64,000 bases of DNA from Oceanomicrobium pacificus (GTDB taxonomy: Bacteria > Pseudomonadota > Alphaproteobacteria > Rhodobacterales > Rhodobacteraceae), in the NCBI RefSeq assembly GCF_009833495.1, contig NZ_WUWG01000003.1, positions 682,001 through 746,000 on the forward strand, in the 5' to 3' direction. Each line of letters begins with the position of its first letter. Within the stretch, counting starts at the first letter, position 1. The notes under the pieces are model-generated. The model ran no database searches, was not told the DNA's origin, and saw nothing but the letters and a program-made list of their open reading frames with translations. Below are positions 1 to 9,136 of this stretch, in pieces. Made by a program: the position numbers and the translations under genes.

Positions 1-266
1 AGCGGCACCGCGAGCACCAAAGGCAGGAGCGCGAAAGTCAGGAGCAGCGTGATGAGATGCGATTTGGCGGAAATATCGGGCGTCCGGTTCATCATCGACA
101 GGCCCAGAAGCCCGAACATCGCCGCGAAGAAGAGCCCCGAATAGAGAAATATCCGCCCCGCCAGCCACAGTTCCAGCTGCGCGGCATGGGCCGCGGGCAA
201 CAGCATGGCCAGTGACCCGATCAGCCCGATCAGCACAAAGAGTGGAAACTGGCGCAGGCCGCTCAT
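1..266 (-). CDS. trkH: TrkH family potassium uptake protein, N-terminal part (runs off the window)
   Basis: Only the first 88 codons are present; the gene continues beyond base 1. TrkH is the membrane channel subunit of the Trk K+ uptake system. Reading the minus strand from the ATG at 266 gives MSGLRQFPLFVLIGLIGSLA, a hydrophobic stretch of about 20 residues, then an LPAAHA segment and further hydrophobic helices (LYSGLFFAAMFGLLG and LITLLLTFALLPLVLAV), as expected for the start of TrkH. The start lies 2 bases after the trkA stop codon, so the two are translationally linked and trkA-trkH form the end of the ntr operon region. The assignment rests on position and N-terminal resemblance, since the conserved pore loops are outside the window. 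Confidence 0.8.
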   Translation of the reverse strand, partial: MSGLRQFPLFVLIGLIGSLAMLLPAAHAAQLELWLAGRIFLYSGLFFAAMFGLLGLSMMNRTPDISAKSHLITLLLTFALLPLVLAVP

Positions 267-268
267 CG

Positions 269-1645
269 TCAGAAGAAGTTCAGACCGACCTGGAAGAGCT
301 GCTCGACCTGGGCAACATCCTCGGCCATGGCGAAGACGGTAACGACGTCGTTCTTCTCGATCAGCGTGTCGCCGCGCGGCATCTGGAGCTTGCCCTTCTT
401 GGCAATCGAGGTCACCAGCGCCCCTTCGGGCCAGTCGATGTCGCGGATCTTCTGGCCGGCGATCGAGGACGTGTCGAGCACCTGCGCCTCGAACACTTCC
501 GCTTCCGCGTCCCCGATGGAATAGACCGCCGTAATCCGGCCATGCCGGATGTGGCGCAGGATCGAGGATACGGTCGTGGCCCTCGGTCCGATATAGGCGT
601 CGATGCCGAGCGGCCCGAGCAGGCTGACGAGCGAGGGTTCGTTGACGAGCGCGATGGTCAGGGGGACGCCGAGAGACTTGGCGCGCGCGCTCGACAGCAT
701 GTTGACCTTGTCATCATCGGTCACGGCCAGAAGCGCGTCTGTCTTCGAGACGTTGGCCTCTTCGAGCAGTTCCTGGTCGAGCCCGTCACCATGCAGCACG
801 ATGGTGCGTTCCAGCGCATCCGCCGCGCGTTCGGCCTGTTTGCGGTTCCGTTCGATCAGCTTGCAGCGGATGCGTTCCGGTCCCTTTTCAAGCTCCTGCG
901 CGACCCGCAGCCCGACATTGCCGCCGCCCACGATGATGACCCGTTCGCGCCGCACCGTCGACTTGCCGAAAATCTCCAGCGTGCGGTTGGTTTCCTCGGT
1001 CGCGACAAAAACGTAGATCTGGTCGCCGGGGAACACCTGATCCTCGGGCGCGGGAACGAAGAGTTTTCCGTCCCGCCGGATGCCCGCGACGATGGCCTGC
1101 AGGGTCGAGAAGAGTTCCGACAGTTGCCGGAGCGGCGTGTTGACCACCGGACAGTTCTCGTCGAGCGCGATGCCGAGCAACTGGAGCTTCCCGTCCTGGA
1201 ACATTTCCGTGTCGAAGGCCGACGGGGCCTTGAGCCGGCGCAGCGCGGCCTCTGCCACCTCGCGTTCGGGCGAGATCACAACGTCGATCGGCAGATGGTC
1301 CTGCCGGTAGAGATCTCGATAGATCGCGTCGAGATAGGATTGCGCGCGCAGCCGCGCGATCTTGCGCGGGATCGAATAGACCGAATGGGCCACCTGACAG
1401 GTGACCATGTTGACCTCGTCGGAATGGGTCGCGGCGATGATCAGGTCGGCATCCTCCGCGCCTGCGCGCTCCAGAATGTCAGGGTGCGAGGCAAAGCCGA
1501 TCACCCCGCCCACATCGAGCACATCGGTGATCCGCCGCACCAGCGCCGGGTCCTGATCGACCACGGTGACGAAGTTTTTCTCGGACGAGAGGTGCCGGGC
1601 GATCTGCCAGCCGACCTGCCCTGCCCCGCAGACGATCACTTTCAT
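269..1645 (-). CDS. trkA: Trk system potassium transporter TrkA (NAD-binding regulatory subunit)
   Basis: Cytoplasmic 458-residue subunit that binds NAD(H) and gates the TrkH channel. The sequence is a tandem duplication. An N-terminal Rossmann domain starts MKVIVCGAGQVGWQIARHL (GxGxxG) and is followed by a TrkA-C domain at about residues 145-225. A second Rossmann domain (VIIVGGGNVGLRVAQELE, about 235) is followed by a second TrkA-C domain to the C-terminus. This length and double architecture are typical of proteobacterial TrkA. It lies 47 bp downstream of ntrX on the same strand and 2 bp upstream of trkH. Linkage of trkAH to ntrBC-ntrYX is a known alphaproteobacterial arrangement. There is no strong ribosome binding site, so coupling to ntrX expression is possible (inference). 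Confidence 0.96.
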   Translation of the reverse strand: MKVIVCGAGQVGWQIARHLSSEKNFVTVVDQDPALVRRITDVLDVGGVIGFASHPDILERAGAEDADLIIAATHSDEVNMVTCQVAHSVYSIPRKIARLRAQSYLDAIYRDLYRQDHLPIDVVISPEREVAEAALRRLKAPSAFDTEMFQDGKLQLLGIALDENCPVVNTPLRQLSELFSTLQAIVAGIRRDGKLFVPAPEDQVFPGDQIYVFVATEETNRTLEIFGKSTVRRERVIIVGGGNVGLRVAQELEKGPERIRCKLIERNRKQAERAADALERTIVLHGDGLDQELLEEANVSKTDALLAVTDDDKVNMLSSARAKSLGVPLTIALVNEPSLVSLLGPLGIDAYIGPRATTVSSILRHIRHGRITAVYSIGDAEAEVFEAQVLDTSSIAGQKIRDIDWPEGALVTSIAKKGKLQMPRGDTLIEKNDVVTVFAMAEDVAQVEQLFQVGLNFF

Positions 1646-1692
1646 GAACGGACTTTCATATCAGCACTCCGCAGTCGCGCGCCGCGCCACCC

Positions 1693-3102
1693 TCAGCCCT
1701 CGTCGCCGCTGGTGTCAAGCTCGGCCACGCGCACGCCGGTGCGCGCCGTGGTGACGACATTGAGCGATTTGAGCTTCCGGTGCAGGGCCGAACGCTCCAT
1801 GCCGACGAAACTCGCCGTCTTGGAGATATTGCCGCCGAACCGGTTGATCTGCGTCATCAGATAATCACGCTCGAACCGCTCGCGCGCCTCGCGCAGCGGC
1901 AGGCTCGCGAAGCCGGCCGACAGGAGCGAGGCCGTATCGGCTGGATCGCTGCCGGTGTCGGCCTCGATATCCGCGCTCAGGATTTCCTCGGGATCGGAGC
2001 CGAGGATCAGGGCCCGCTCGATCACGTTGCGCAACTGGCGGACATTGCCCGGCCAGTTCATCGTCTGGAGCATGACCTCCGCATCCTTGGAGATGCGCCG
2101 CGCCGGCAGCCCCTGCTCGGCATTCAGCTTGGAAATGAAGTGGCGGGCCAGCAGCGGAATATCCTCCCGCCGCAGGTCGAGCGCCGGCACCTGGATCGGC
2201 ACCACGTTCAGCCGGTGGAACAGTTCCTCGCGGAACCGTCCGGCCTCGATCTCGGCCTTCAGGTCGCGGTTGGAGGCAGAAACGACCCGCACATCGACCC
2301 GCACCACGTCCGAACTGCCGACGCGCGAGAAGCTCTGATCCACGAGCACGCGCAGGATTTTCGACTGGGTGCCGAGCGGCATGTCGGCCACCTCGTCGAA
2401 GAAGATCACGCCGCGATGGGCCTGCTCGAACAGACCCGGCTCGACACCTTTCTCTGGGCTCTCGCGCCCGAAGAGCACCTCCTCCATCCGGTCGGGCTCA
2501 ATGGTGGCCGAATTGACCGAGATGAAGGGGAATTTCGACCGGTCGGAATGGGCGTGGATGTAGCGCGCGGCCACTTCCTTGCCCGATCCTGCCGGACCCG
2601 ACAGCATGATGCGCCCGTTGGTTTTCGTGACCTTGTCGAGCTGACTGATCAGCCCGCGCAGGGCGGTGCTTTCCCCCACCATTTCCGACGATGCCGTGTC
2701 CTGCCGGCGCAGGTTCTGGTTTTCCCGCCGCAACCGCGAGGCTTCCAGCGCGCGCGACACAACGACCAGCAACTGGTCTATATTGAACGGTTTTTCGATG
2801 AAGTCGTAGGCGCCCTGCTTCACCGCCGCGACCGCGATCTCGATATTGCCGTGGCCCGAGATGATAACGACCGGAATGTCGGGATTGTCCCGTTTCACGG
2901 TCTTGAGGATGTCGATCCCGTCCAGCTTGCTGTCCTTCAGCCAGATATCGAGGATGATCAGGTCCGGCGGCTCGCCATTGATTTCCGACATGGCGGTGCT
3001 GCTGTCCCATGCCAGCCGTGCATTGTGCCCTTCGTCCCGCAGGATATCCGCAATCAGTTCGCGGATGTCCTTTTCGTCGTCGACAACCAAGATATCTGTC
3101 AT
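1693..3102 (-). CDS. ntrX: Response regulator NtrX (AAA+ type, no GAFTGA loop)
   Basis: DNA-binding response regulator, 469 residues, partner of the NtrY kinase. In alphaproteobacteria NtrYX links nitrogen, redox and envelope regulation. An N-terminal receiver domain has acidic pocket D8/D9, phospho-acceptor D52 in LIILDIW, and a KPF lysine near residue 104. A linker is followed by an AAA+ domain (Walker A SGPAGSGKE near 170, Walker B VIFFDEVADM) and a C-terminal Fis-type helix-turn-helix (ISKTASFVGMERSALHRKL). The segment where sigma-54 activators carry GAFTGA reads LFGRESPEKGVEPGLFEQAH, so that loop is missing and classical sigma-54 activation is unlikely. The ATG overlaps the ntrY stop in an ATGA junction. 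Confidence 0.95.
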   Translation of the reverse strand: MTDILVVDDEKDIRELIADILRDEGHNARLAWDSSTAMSEINGEPPDLIILDIWLKDSKLDGIDILKTVKRDNPDIPVVIISGHGNIEIAVAAVKQGAYDFIEKPFNIDQLLVVVSRALEASRLRRENQNLRRQDTASSEMVGESTALRGLISQLDKVTKTNGRIMLSGPAGSGKEVAARYIHAHSDRSKFPFISVNSATIEPDRMEEVLFGRESPEKGVEPGLFEQAHRGVIFFDEVADMPLGTQSKILRVLVDQSFSRVGSSDVVRVDVRVVSASNRDLKAEIEAGRFREELFHRLNVVPIQVPALDLRREDIPLLARHFISKLNAEQGLPARRISKDAEVMLQTMNWPGNVRQLRNVIERALILGSDPEEILSADIEADTGSDPADTASLLSAGFASLPLREARERFERDYLMTQINRFGGNISKTASFVGMERSALHRKLKSLNVVTTARTGVRVAELDTSGDEG

Positions 3103-5396
3103 GCCGCTGTTTCCTTCTGGCTGCTCTGGGCGGGCTCGGTCCCGCCACTTTGCATCTCCGGGTCCACCGGCAATATCAGCCGGACCTCTGCCCCGAAAGT
3201 CGTATTCCCTTCAAAAACCGGTGCGTCGGCCAATTCCAGCGTGCCGGCATGTTCCTCCACGATCTTCTTCACGATGGACAGGCCCAAGCCCGTCCCCTTG
3301 TCGCGATGTGTGACATAGGGCTCGAAGAGCCGCGACCGCTGGTCCGGCAGGCCGATTCCGTTGTCCTGAACCGCGACCGAGATGCCACCGGGCTCGGATC
3401 GGACGCGGATGCGCACTTCGGGCGCGAATTCCTCGTTCGGCGATTTTTCTATCTTTGTATCAATGGCTTCGCCAGCGTTTTTCAGAACATTTGTAAGCGC
3501 CTGATTGATCATCGTCTCGTCGATCAGCAGGGTAACGCTGTCCACATCGCTGTCGATTTCGACCTTGAAACCGGGGCGTGCGGCCCGGAACAGCAGCATG
3601 GCGTCGCGGACAATTTCCATCAGGTCGTGGCGCTGGCGGTCCGGGTCGCGCATCCGAGCGAATTTTGAGAACTCGTCGACGATCCGGCGTAGATCGTTGG
3701 TCTGGCGCACGATCACATCCGCATATTGTTCCAGAGTGTCACGCTCCTCGCCCACGAGCGGGCCGTATTTGCGCCGCAACCGTTCTGCTGACAGCTGGAT
3801 CGGGGTGAGCGGGTTCTTGATCTCGTGCGCGATGCGCCGCGCAACGTCGCCCCACGCGGCCATGCGTTGCGCCGAAACAAGGTCGGTCACATCGTCGAAT
3901 GTCACCACATAGCCCTCGATCTCGCCCATGGCGCTGCGCCGCGTGGCCATGCGGACGAGCAGGATTTCCGCCTTCCCCTTGCGGGTCAGCTGCACCTCGC
4001 CCTGCGCCACCTCGCGGCCCTCTTCGGCGAGTGTGGCGAAAATCTCCGCAAATTCGGGCACGGCGCGGGGCAGTTCCATGCCGACCGCCTGCCCTTTCTT
4101 CAGGCCAAGGAGCGTCGAGGCGGCCGTGTTCATCACGTCGATCTGCCCCTCTCCGTCCAGCCCGATCACGCCGGCGGTGACGCCCGACAGCACGCTGTCG
4201 AACAGCCGGCGGCGACGCTCCGTCTCCGCATTGGCTTCCAGAAGCGCGTCGCGCTGTTCCTTCAACTGTTCCGTCATCCGGTTGAAGGTCCGGCCCAGTT
4301 GCGAGAACTCGTTGTCGCTTTCCTCCTCGCGCACCCGTACGTCCAGATCGCCCTCGCCCACCCGCTGGGCCGCACCCGCAAGGCGGATCACCGGCCGCGA
4401 CAGCCGCTCCGCCACCCAAAGGCCAAGCCAGATGGCCGCAAGGATCACGATGAGAGCGAAACCTAGATAGATAAGCGCGAATTCGAAAAGGAGCCGCCCG
4501 CGATCATCCTCCAACTGTTCGTAGAGCGCCACCGTTTCGCGCGTGTCGTCGAGCAGGTTGAGGATGCTGCCATCCACGTCGCGCGTCACATAAAGGAACC
4601 GGTCGTCGTAGAGTGGCAGCTCGATCAGGGCGCGGAACTCGTTATTGTCCCAGTCCTGTATGACGACCACCTCGCCGTTCTGGGCCCCGAGGATCGCCTC
4701 AGGCTCGGGCGGTTCGTAGTTGAACAGGTAGGACCGCTCGCCACGGGCCTGGATCGCGGCATCGCCGGAGATGAGATAGGCCTCCTTCAGCGGGCGCTGC
4801 ATCAGCGATTGGCCGCGGTTGAGGATCTCCCGGCTTTCCGCATCCCCCAGTCCGGGAAAACGCTGTTTCTGGGCGGACATGAAATTGGCGAGCAGTTGCG
4901 CGTCCGACTGAAGGTTGATCCGGTGCTCGTTTTCATAGGCCTGCGCGGCGGCAAGCGAATTGCCGACCACCTGCCGCACCCGGTCCGAGAACCAGCCCTC
5001 TAGCCCGAAATTGAGTGTCAGCGCGGCGAAAACGGCGACCATGATCGTCGGCACCATCGCGATGAGTGCGAAGATCGCGGTCAGCCGCAAATGCAGCTCA
5101 GACCCTGCCGACCGCCGCCTGCGGGCGGAGATCATGGCCGCGACCCGGCGCGCCACAAGTCCTGCGATCACAAGCACATAGACGAAATCGGCAAGCAAGA
5201 TGCCGCGCAGGAGCGAGGAAGAGGAGCGCAATTCGAACCCGCCGAGCGCAAGGAAGGTCACGCCCGCAAGAACCGGTCCGAGCAGAACGAGGCAGATGGT
5301 CAGCGCGTTCTGAACCCGCCTTTGCCGCACCCACTTTTCCAAGCGGATCCAGGTGAGCGTGAGGATGTTACGCGGCACGCATGCTCCAGTTTCCAA
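3099..5396 (-). CDS. ntrY: Sensor histidine kinase NtrY
   Basis: Membrane sensor kinase, 765 residues, cognate to NtrX. The N-terminus has several hydrophobic helices (about residues 28-130) before a periplasmic sensor region of about 150 residues. A further membrane helix near 300-325 (LLFEFALIYLGFALIVILAA) leads into a HAMP linker (RLSRPVIRLAGAAQRVGEG). A PAS domain follows at about 395-505, then HisKA with the H-box AHEIKNPLTPIQLSAERLRR and an HATPase domain with N-box (LTNVLKNAGEAID) and G-box (DKGTGLGLSIVKKIV). It starts 24 bp after the ntrC stop and overlaps ntrX by 4 bp, so ntrC-ntrY-ntrX are probably cotranscribed. The predicted start lacks a clear ribosome binding site; a later start is possible. 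Confidence 0.95.
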   Translation of the reverse strand: METGACVPRNILTLTWIRLEKWVRQRRVQNALTICLVLLGPVLAGVTFLALGGFELRSSSSLLRGILLADFVYVLVIAGLVARRVAAMISARRRRSAGSELHLRLTAIFALIAMVPTIMVAVFAALTLNFGLEGWFSDRVRQVVGNSLAAAQAYENEHRINLQSDAQLLANFMSAQKQRFPGLGDAESREILNRGQSLMQRPLKEAYLISGDAAIQARGERSYLFNYEPPEPEAILGAQNGEVVVIQDWDNNEFRALIELPLYDDRFLYVTRDVDGSILNLLDDTRETVALYEQLEDDRGRLLFEFALIYLGFALIVILAAIWLGLWVAERLSRPVIRLAGAAQRVGEGDLDVRVREEESDNEFSQLGRTFNRMTEQLKEQRDALLEANAETERRRRLFDSVLSGVTAGVIGLDGEGQIDVMNTAASTLLGLKKGQAVGMELPRAVPEFAEIFATLAEEGREVAQGEVQLTRKGKAEILLVRMATRRSAMGEIEGYVVTFDDVTDLVSAQRMAAWGDVARRIAHEIKNPLTPIQLSAERLRRKYGPLVGEERDTLEQYADVIVRQTNDLRRIVDEFSKFARMRDPDRQRHDLMEIVRDAMLLFRAARPGFKVEIDSDVDSVTLLIDETMINQALTNVLKNAGEAIDTKIEKSPNEEFAPEVRIRVRSEPGGISVAVQDNGIGLPDQRSRLFEPYVTHRDKGTGLGLSIVKKIVEEHAGTLELADAPVFEGNTTFGAEVRLILPVDPEMQSGGTEPAQSSQKETAA

Positions 5397-5420
5397 TGGC
5401 CTGTCGAAACTGTTGCAAAC

Positions 5421-6872
5421 CTACATCATCTTCTTGCCGCGTGTCACGCGAATGTCGAGGTCCTGAATCTTTTTGCGGAGCGTATTGCGGTTGATGCCGA
5501 GCAGTTCTGCGGTCTTGACTTGATTGCCGCGCGTGGCCGCAAGTGACAGCGCGATCAGCGGCAGTTCCACTTCCTTGATGATCCGCTCGTAAAGGCCCGG
5601 CGGCGGCAGGCTGTCGCCATGCAGATCGAAATAGCGCTGAAGATGCTCCTCGATGCTCTTCGACAGTTTCTGCTGCCGGTTGGCCTGCGGTACGGTGGCC
5701 GAGCTCGGCCGTTCGGCGATTTCCTTGGCGACCATGTTTTCCGCGATCGTGTCGTCCGGGCAGAGCGCCGCAAGCCGCCGCATCAGGTTTTCAAGCTCGC
5801 GCACATTTCCCGACCATTGCTGCTGTTGCAGCAGCTTGATCGCCTCGGGCGAGATCGCCTTGCGCTGGAGCCCCTCGGCCTCCGCATTGCGCAGGAACTG
5901 GCGCGCCAGATCGGGAATATCGTCGAGCCGCTCACGCAAAGGCGGCAGCCGGATCGGCACGACGTTGAGGCGGTAGAACAGGTCTTCGCGAAACCGCCCC
6001 TCGTTGATCAGCGCGCGCAGGTCCTGATGGGTGGCCGCGATGATCCGCGTGTCGGCCTTGTGCATGTCCCGCCCGCCTACCGGAGAGAACTCGCCCTCCT
6101 GCAACACGCGCAACAGCCGCGTCTGCGCATCGAGCGGCATGTCGCCCACTTCGTCCAGAAACAGCGTGCCGCCTTGTGCTTGCTGGAATTTACCCACCAG
6201 TTCAGGATGTTGTGTGCCGTTCCTCATGCCCGACACTTGTCCGAACAGATCGCTTTCGATCATGTCGCGCGGAATGGCGGCAAGGTTCACGGCCACGAAG
6301 GGTCCGTCCTTGCGCTGGCCGAAATTGTGCAGGGCGCGCGCAACCAGTTCCTTGCCCGTGCCGCTCTCGCCCGAGATCATGACACCAAGGTCGGTGTTCA
6401 TGAGACGCGCCATGATCCGGTAGACCTCCTGCATCGCGGGCGAGCGGCCGATCATCGGCAGCCCTTCCTCGCGCGGGGGCTGGGCGGCGGGCGCGCCCGA
6501 CACGGCGCCGCGCTGCGACAGGGCCTTGTTCACCTGGCTCAGGACTTCCTTCAGGTCGAAGGGCTTCGGCAGATATTCATAAGCGCCGGCTTCCGTCGCG
6601 CGGATCGCCGTCATCACCGTATTTTGCGCCGACATGATGATGACCGGCAGGTCGGGCCGCTTCTTGCGGATCGCGGGCAAAAGGTCGAGCGCATCGCCGT
6701 CGGGCATCATCACATCCGAGACGACCACATCGCCCTCGCCCTCCTCGACCCAGCGCCAGAGCGTGGAGATGGTCGAGGTGGACCGCACGCGGCATCCGGC
6801 GCGCGTCAGGGCCTGGCTCAGCACCGTGCGGATCGTGCGATCGTCATCGGCAACAATGATCGTGCCATCCAT
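5421..6872 (-). CDS. ntrC: Nitrogen regulation protein NR(I), NtrC (no GAFTGA loop)
   Basis: Response regulator of nitrogen limitation, 483 residues. The receiver domain has D9/D10/D11, phospho-acceptor D53 (SDVMMPDG) and the KPF motif. The AAA+ domain has Walker [19 protein letters not shown] and Walker [13 protein letters not shown]. The C-terminal Fis-type helix-turn-helix reads [21 protein letters not shown]. Between LFG and the [10 protein letters not shown] strand the sequence is [17 protein letters not shown], where sigma-54-dependent NtrC has GAFTGA. Absence of that loop is the known hallmark of Rhodobacter capsulatus NtrC, which activates with housekeeping RNA polymerase rather than sigma-54. 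The start overlaps the ntrB stop by one base (TGATG). Candidate targets in this window are amtB, glnB-glnA and its own operon. Confidence 0.97.
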   Translation of the reverse strand: MDGTIIVADDDRTIRTVLSQALTRAGCRVRSTSTISTLWRWVEEGEGDVVVSDVMMPDGDALDLLPAIRKKRPDLPVIIMSAQNTVMTAIRATEAGAYEYLPKPFDLKEVLSQVNKALSQRGAVSGAPAAQPPREEGLPMIGRSPAMQEVYRIMARLMNTDLGVMISGESGTGKELVARALHNFGQRKDGPFVAVNLAAIPRDMIESDLFGQVSGMRNGTQHPELVGKFQQAQGGTLFLDEVGDMPLDAQTRLLRVLQEGEFSPVGGRDMHKADTRIIAATHQDLRALINEGRFREDLFYRLNVVPIRLPPLRERLDDIPDLARQFLRNAEAEGLQRKAISPEAIKLLQQQQWSGNVRELENLMRRLAALCPDDTIAENMVAKEIAERPSSATVPQANRQQKLSKSIEEHLQRYFDLHGDSLPPPGLYERIIKEVELPLIALSLAATRGNQVKTAELLGINRNTLRKKIQDLDIRVTRGKKMM

Positions 6873-7999
6873 CAGAGGGCCCCTTCTTCGGAACTTGCCG
6901 CATCCTGCGCCGGCGCGTCATCGGTGACGGGCAACGGGCCCTGCCAGATCGGCAGAAGCAACTGGAATTGGGTCCGGCCCGGCATGCTGTCACATTCGAT
7001 AAGCCCGCCATGATCGGCCACGATCTTGGAGACAAGCGACAGGCCGAGCCCGCTGCCATTGGTCTTGGTGGACACGAACGGGTCGAAAATATCGGCCATC
7101 AGCCCCTCGGGGATGCCCGGCCCGTTATCAACGATGGTGATCTGCAGCGGCAGGCTCTCGCTGCGCTGGCCAGAGAGCGACAGTTTCAGACCGGGCCGGA
7201 AACTTGTCCGGATCTGCACCGTGCCGCCCACTTTCGGCACCGCTTCGGCTGCGTTTTTCAGCAGGTTCTGGAAGACCTGCATCAGCTGGTCGCTGTCGCC
7301 CACCACCGGCGGCAGGGACGGATCATAGGTTTCGATGAACCGGACATGGGCGGCGAAACCGGCCTGTGCGGCGCGTTTCGACCGGTCGAGCACGTCATGG
7401 ATGTTCACCGGCTCGCGCAGGGCGGGCCGCAGGTCGCCGAACTGCTCGACCCGTTCGACCAGATTGCCGATCCGCTTCGTCTCGTCATTGATGAGGTCGG
7501 TCAGTTCGCGGTCCGCATCGTCGAGGTTCATCGCCAGCAGCTGCGCCGCGCCGGAAATCCCCGCGAGCGGATTGCGGATCTCATGCGCCAGCATCGCGGC
7601 CATGCCGGTGACGGACCGTGCCGCCGAGCGGTAATTCATCGACCGGTCCATTTTCTCCGCCACGCCGCGCGGATGCATCAGGATCAGCACGGTGCCGTCA
7701 TCGTCCTGCAGCGGCGCCGCATGGATGGAGTTGAGCCGCACGACGCGGTCTGTCCAGGACATCTCCACTTCATGCTGGACGACGGAGACCGTGCCGCGCC
7801 GCGTCTGCTGCACGGCGTCGAGGAGCGCGCTGTCCTCTCCGGTGAAGCGCGACAATTTCCGCCCCACCATCTGCTTGGCAGACGTGCCGCAGAACACCTC
7901 GGCGGTCGAATTGGCCGACAGGATTTCATCATCGCGGTTGAGCACGATCGCAGGATAGGGAATTGCGGCCCAGACCGCATCGAAGGGCACGTTGGTCAT
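6872..7999 (-). CDS. ntrB: Nitrogen regulation histidine kinase NtrB (NR(II))
   Basis: Cytosolic kinase/phosphatase, 375 residues, which phosphorylates NtrC under nitrogen limitation and is inhibited by PII protein (glnB is in this window). An N-terminal PAS domain covers about residues 8-115. Then come HisKA with the H-box [20 protein letters not shown] and an HATPase domain with N-box ([12 protein letters not shown]), G1 (IVDNGPGIP), F-box (FDPFVSTK) and G2 ([13 protein letters not shown]). There are no membrane helices, as expected for NtrB. It overlaps dusB by 4 bp upstream and ntrC by 1 bp downstream, giving the classic nifR3-ntrB-ntrC operon of Rhodobacter. Confidence 0.97.
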   Translation of the reverse strand: MTNVPFDAVWAAIPYPAIVLNRDDEILSANSTAEVFCGTSAKQMVGRKLSRFTGEDSALLDAVQQTRRGTVSVVQHEVEMSWTDRVVRLNSIHAAPLQDDDGTVLILMHPRGVAEKMDRSMNYRSAARSVTGMAAMLAHEIRNPLAGISGAAQLLAMNLDDADRELTDLINDETKRIGNLVERVEQFGDLRPALREPVNIHDVLDRSKRAAQAGFAAHVRFIETYDPSLPPVVGDSDQLMQVFQNLLKNAAEAVPKVGGTVQIRTSFRPGLKLSLSGQRSESLPLQITIVDNGPGIPEGLMADIFDPFVSTKTNGSGLGLSLVSKIVADHGGLIECDSMPGRTQFQLLLPIWQGPLPVTDDAPAQDAASSEEGAL

Positions 8000-9000
8000 G
8001 CAGCGGTCCTTTGCGGAAGGTCACCGGCCAGCGGCGCGTCGCGCACGGCGGCCCGCACGGCACGCATCACGGCGGCCGGATCTGTGCCGCGCATGATTTC
8101 GGGCCGTCGCGCCCCGCCGCCGCCGATCCGGTCGAGATACCAGCCCAGATGTTTGCGCGCGTTCCGGATGCCGAGGTCGCGCCCGTAGAAGGAAAGCATC
8201 GCCTCGTGGTGGGTGCCGATCAGATCGGCAAGCGCCTCGCCCGCCGGCGCGTCCGGCACCGGCTGCCCGGCCAGTTCGGCGCCCACCTGCGACAGGAGCC
8301 ATGGCTGGCCCTGAATGCCGCGCCCGATCATCACCCCGTCCGCGCCGGACCGGGCCAGCGCGGTGCGCGCTGTGGATGCGTCAACAATGTCGCCATTGGC
8401 GAGGAGCGGCACGGACACGGCGGCTTTCACGGCAGCAATGGCGGCCCAGTCGGCCTGTCCGCGATAGAACTGGCAGCGGGTGCGCCCGTGAATGGTGATC
8501 ATCGCGACGCCGGCGGCTTCGGCGCGGCGTGCCAGCTCTGGCGCGTTGATACTTGTCTCGTCCCAGCCGAGCCGGGTCTTCAGCGTGACCGGCACATCAA
8601 CCGCACCGACCACCGCGTCGATCAGGCCGAGCGCATGATCGAGATTGCGCATCAAGGCCGAGCCGGACCAGCCGTTCGTCACCTTCTTGGCGGGGCATCC
8701 CATGTTGATGTCGATGCTGCGCGCACCCAGATCGGCGACCATGCGGGCGCATTCGGCCATCGGTCCGGCCTCGCGGCCGGCGATCTGCACAGCCGTGGCT
8801 TCAAGCCCCGCGCCCAGTTCGGCGCGGCTCCGTGCGTCGCGGCCGTTGGTGATCAGTTCCTGGCTTGCGACCATTTCCGACACGACCATGCCGGCGCCGA
8901 GCCGCGTGACGAGGTTGCGGAAGGGCAGATCGGTGATCCCGGCCATCGGGGCGAGCGCTACGGGCATCTCGGAGCCCAGTCTCGCAATCGGGTTACTCAT
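7996..9000 (-). CDS. dusB: tRNA-dihydrouridine synthase DusB (NifR3)
   Basis: FMN/NADPH-dependent enzyme reducing uridine to dihydrouridine in tRNA D-loops; first gene of the ntrBC operon and historically called nifR3. From the ATG at 9000 it has 334 residues. It opens with the TIM-barrel FMN motif APMAGITDLPFRNLV and carries the catalytic cysteine motif NMGCPAKKV, the K/R substrate motif TLKTRLGW, and the FMN phosphate loop GADGVMIGRGIQGQPWL. I chose 9000 rather than the in-frame ATG at 9027 because AAGGA lies about 9 bases upstream of 9000, while the earlier ATG has no ribosome binding site. That AAGGA is inside a TGC-N11-GCA palindrome (9002-9018), listed separately. The 3' end overlaps ntrB by 4 bp. 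Confidence 0.95.
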   Translation of the reverse strand: MSNPIARLGSEMPVALAPMAGITDLPFRNLVTRLGAGMVVSEMVASQELITNGRDARSRAELGAGLEATAVQIAGREAGPMAECARMVADLGARSIDINMGCPAKKVTNGWSGSALMRNLDHALGLIDAVVGAVDVPVTLKTRLGWDETSINAPELARRAEAAGVAMITIHGRTRCQFYRGQADWAAIAAVKAAVSVPLLANGDIVDASTARTALARSGADGVMIGRGIQGQPWLLSQVGAELAGQPVPDAPAGEALADLIGTHHEAMLSFYGRDLGIRNARKHLGWYLDRIGGGGARRPEIMRGTDPAAVMRAVRAAVRDAPLAGDLPQRTAA

Positions 9001-9001
9001 C

Positions 9002-9018
9002 TGCCTAATCCTTGTGCA
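9002..9018 (-). promoter_or_regulatory. Candidate NtrC-type operator overlapping the dusB ribosome binding site
   Basis: On the minus strand the 17 bases just upstream of the dusB ATG read TGCACAAGGATTAGGCA. This fits the enteric NtrC dyad core TGC-N11-GCA and matches 13 of 17 positions with the candidate site upstream of glnB (48892-48908). The AAGGA of the dusB Shine-Dalgarno sequence lies inside it. If NtrC binds here, the position suggests repression or autoregulation of its own operon rather than activation (inference). The 6-base core alone is expected by chance about 20 times in a window of this size and composition, so the longer agreement carries most of the weight. Confidence 0.4.
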
Positions 9019-9136
9019 CTTCGCCATCGGTCATACAGAGCGGGGCGGGAATGATCAACGGTTTTGAAACCATCAGCGATTGAGCCGGACCCGCCCTGTC
9101 GCTAAGACAGACGCGAACAGACAGGACCGGACAGAG

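Noticed and set aside
212-3318. Long plus-strand open frames of 512-550 codons opposite trkA and ntrX
   Set aside because: The minus-strand genes have intact domain motifs and tight operon junctions. Long antisense frames are common at this GC content.
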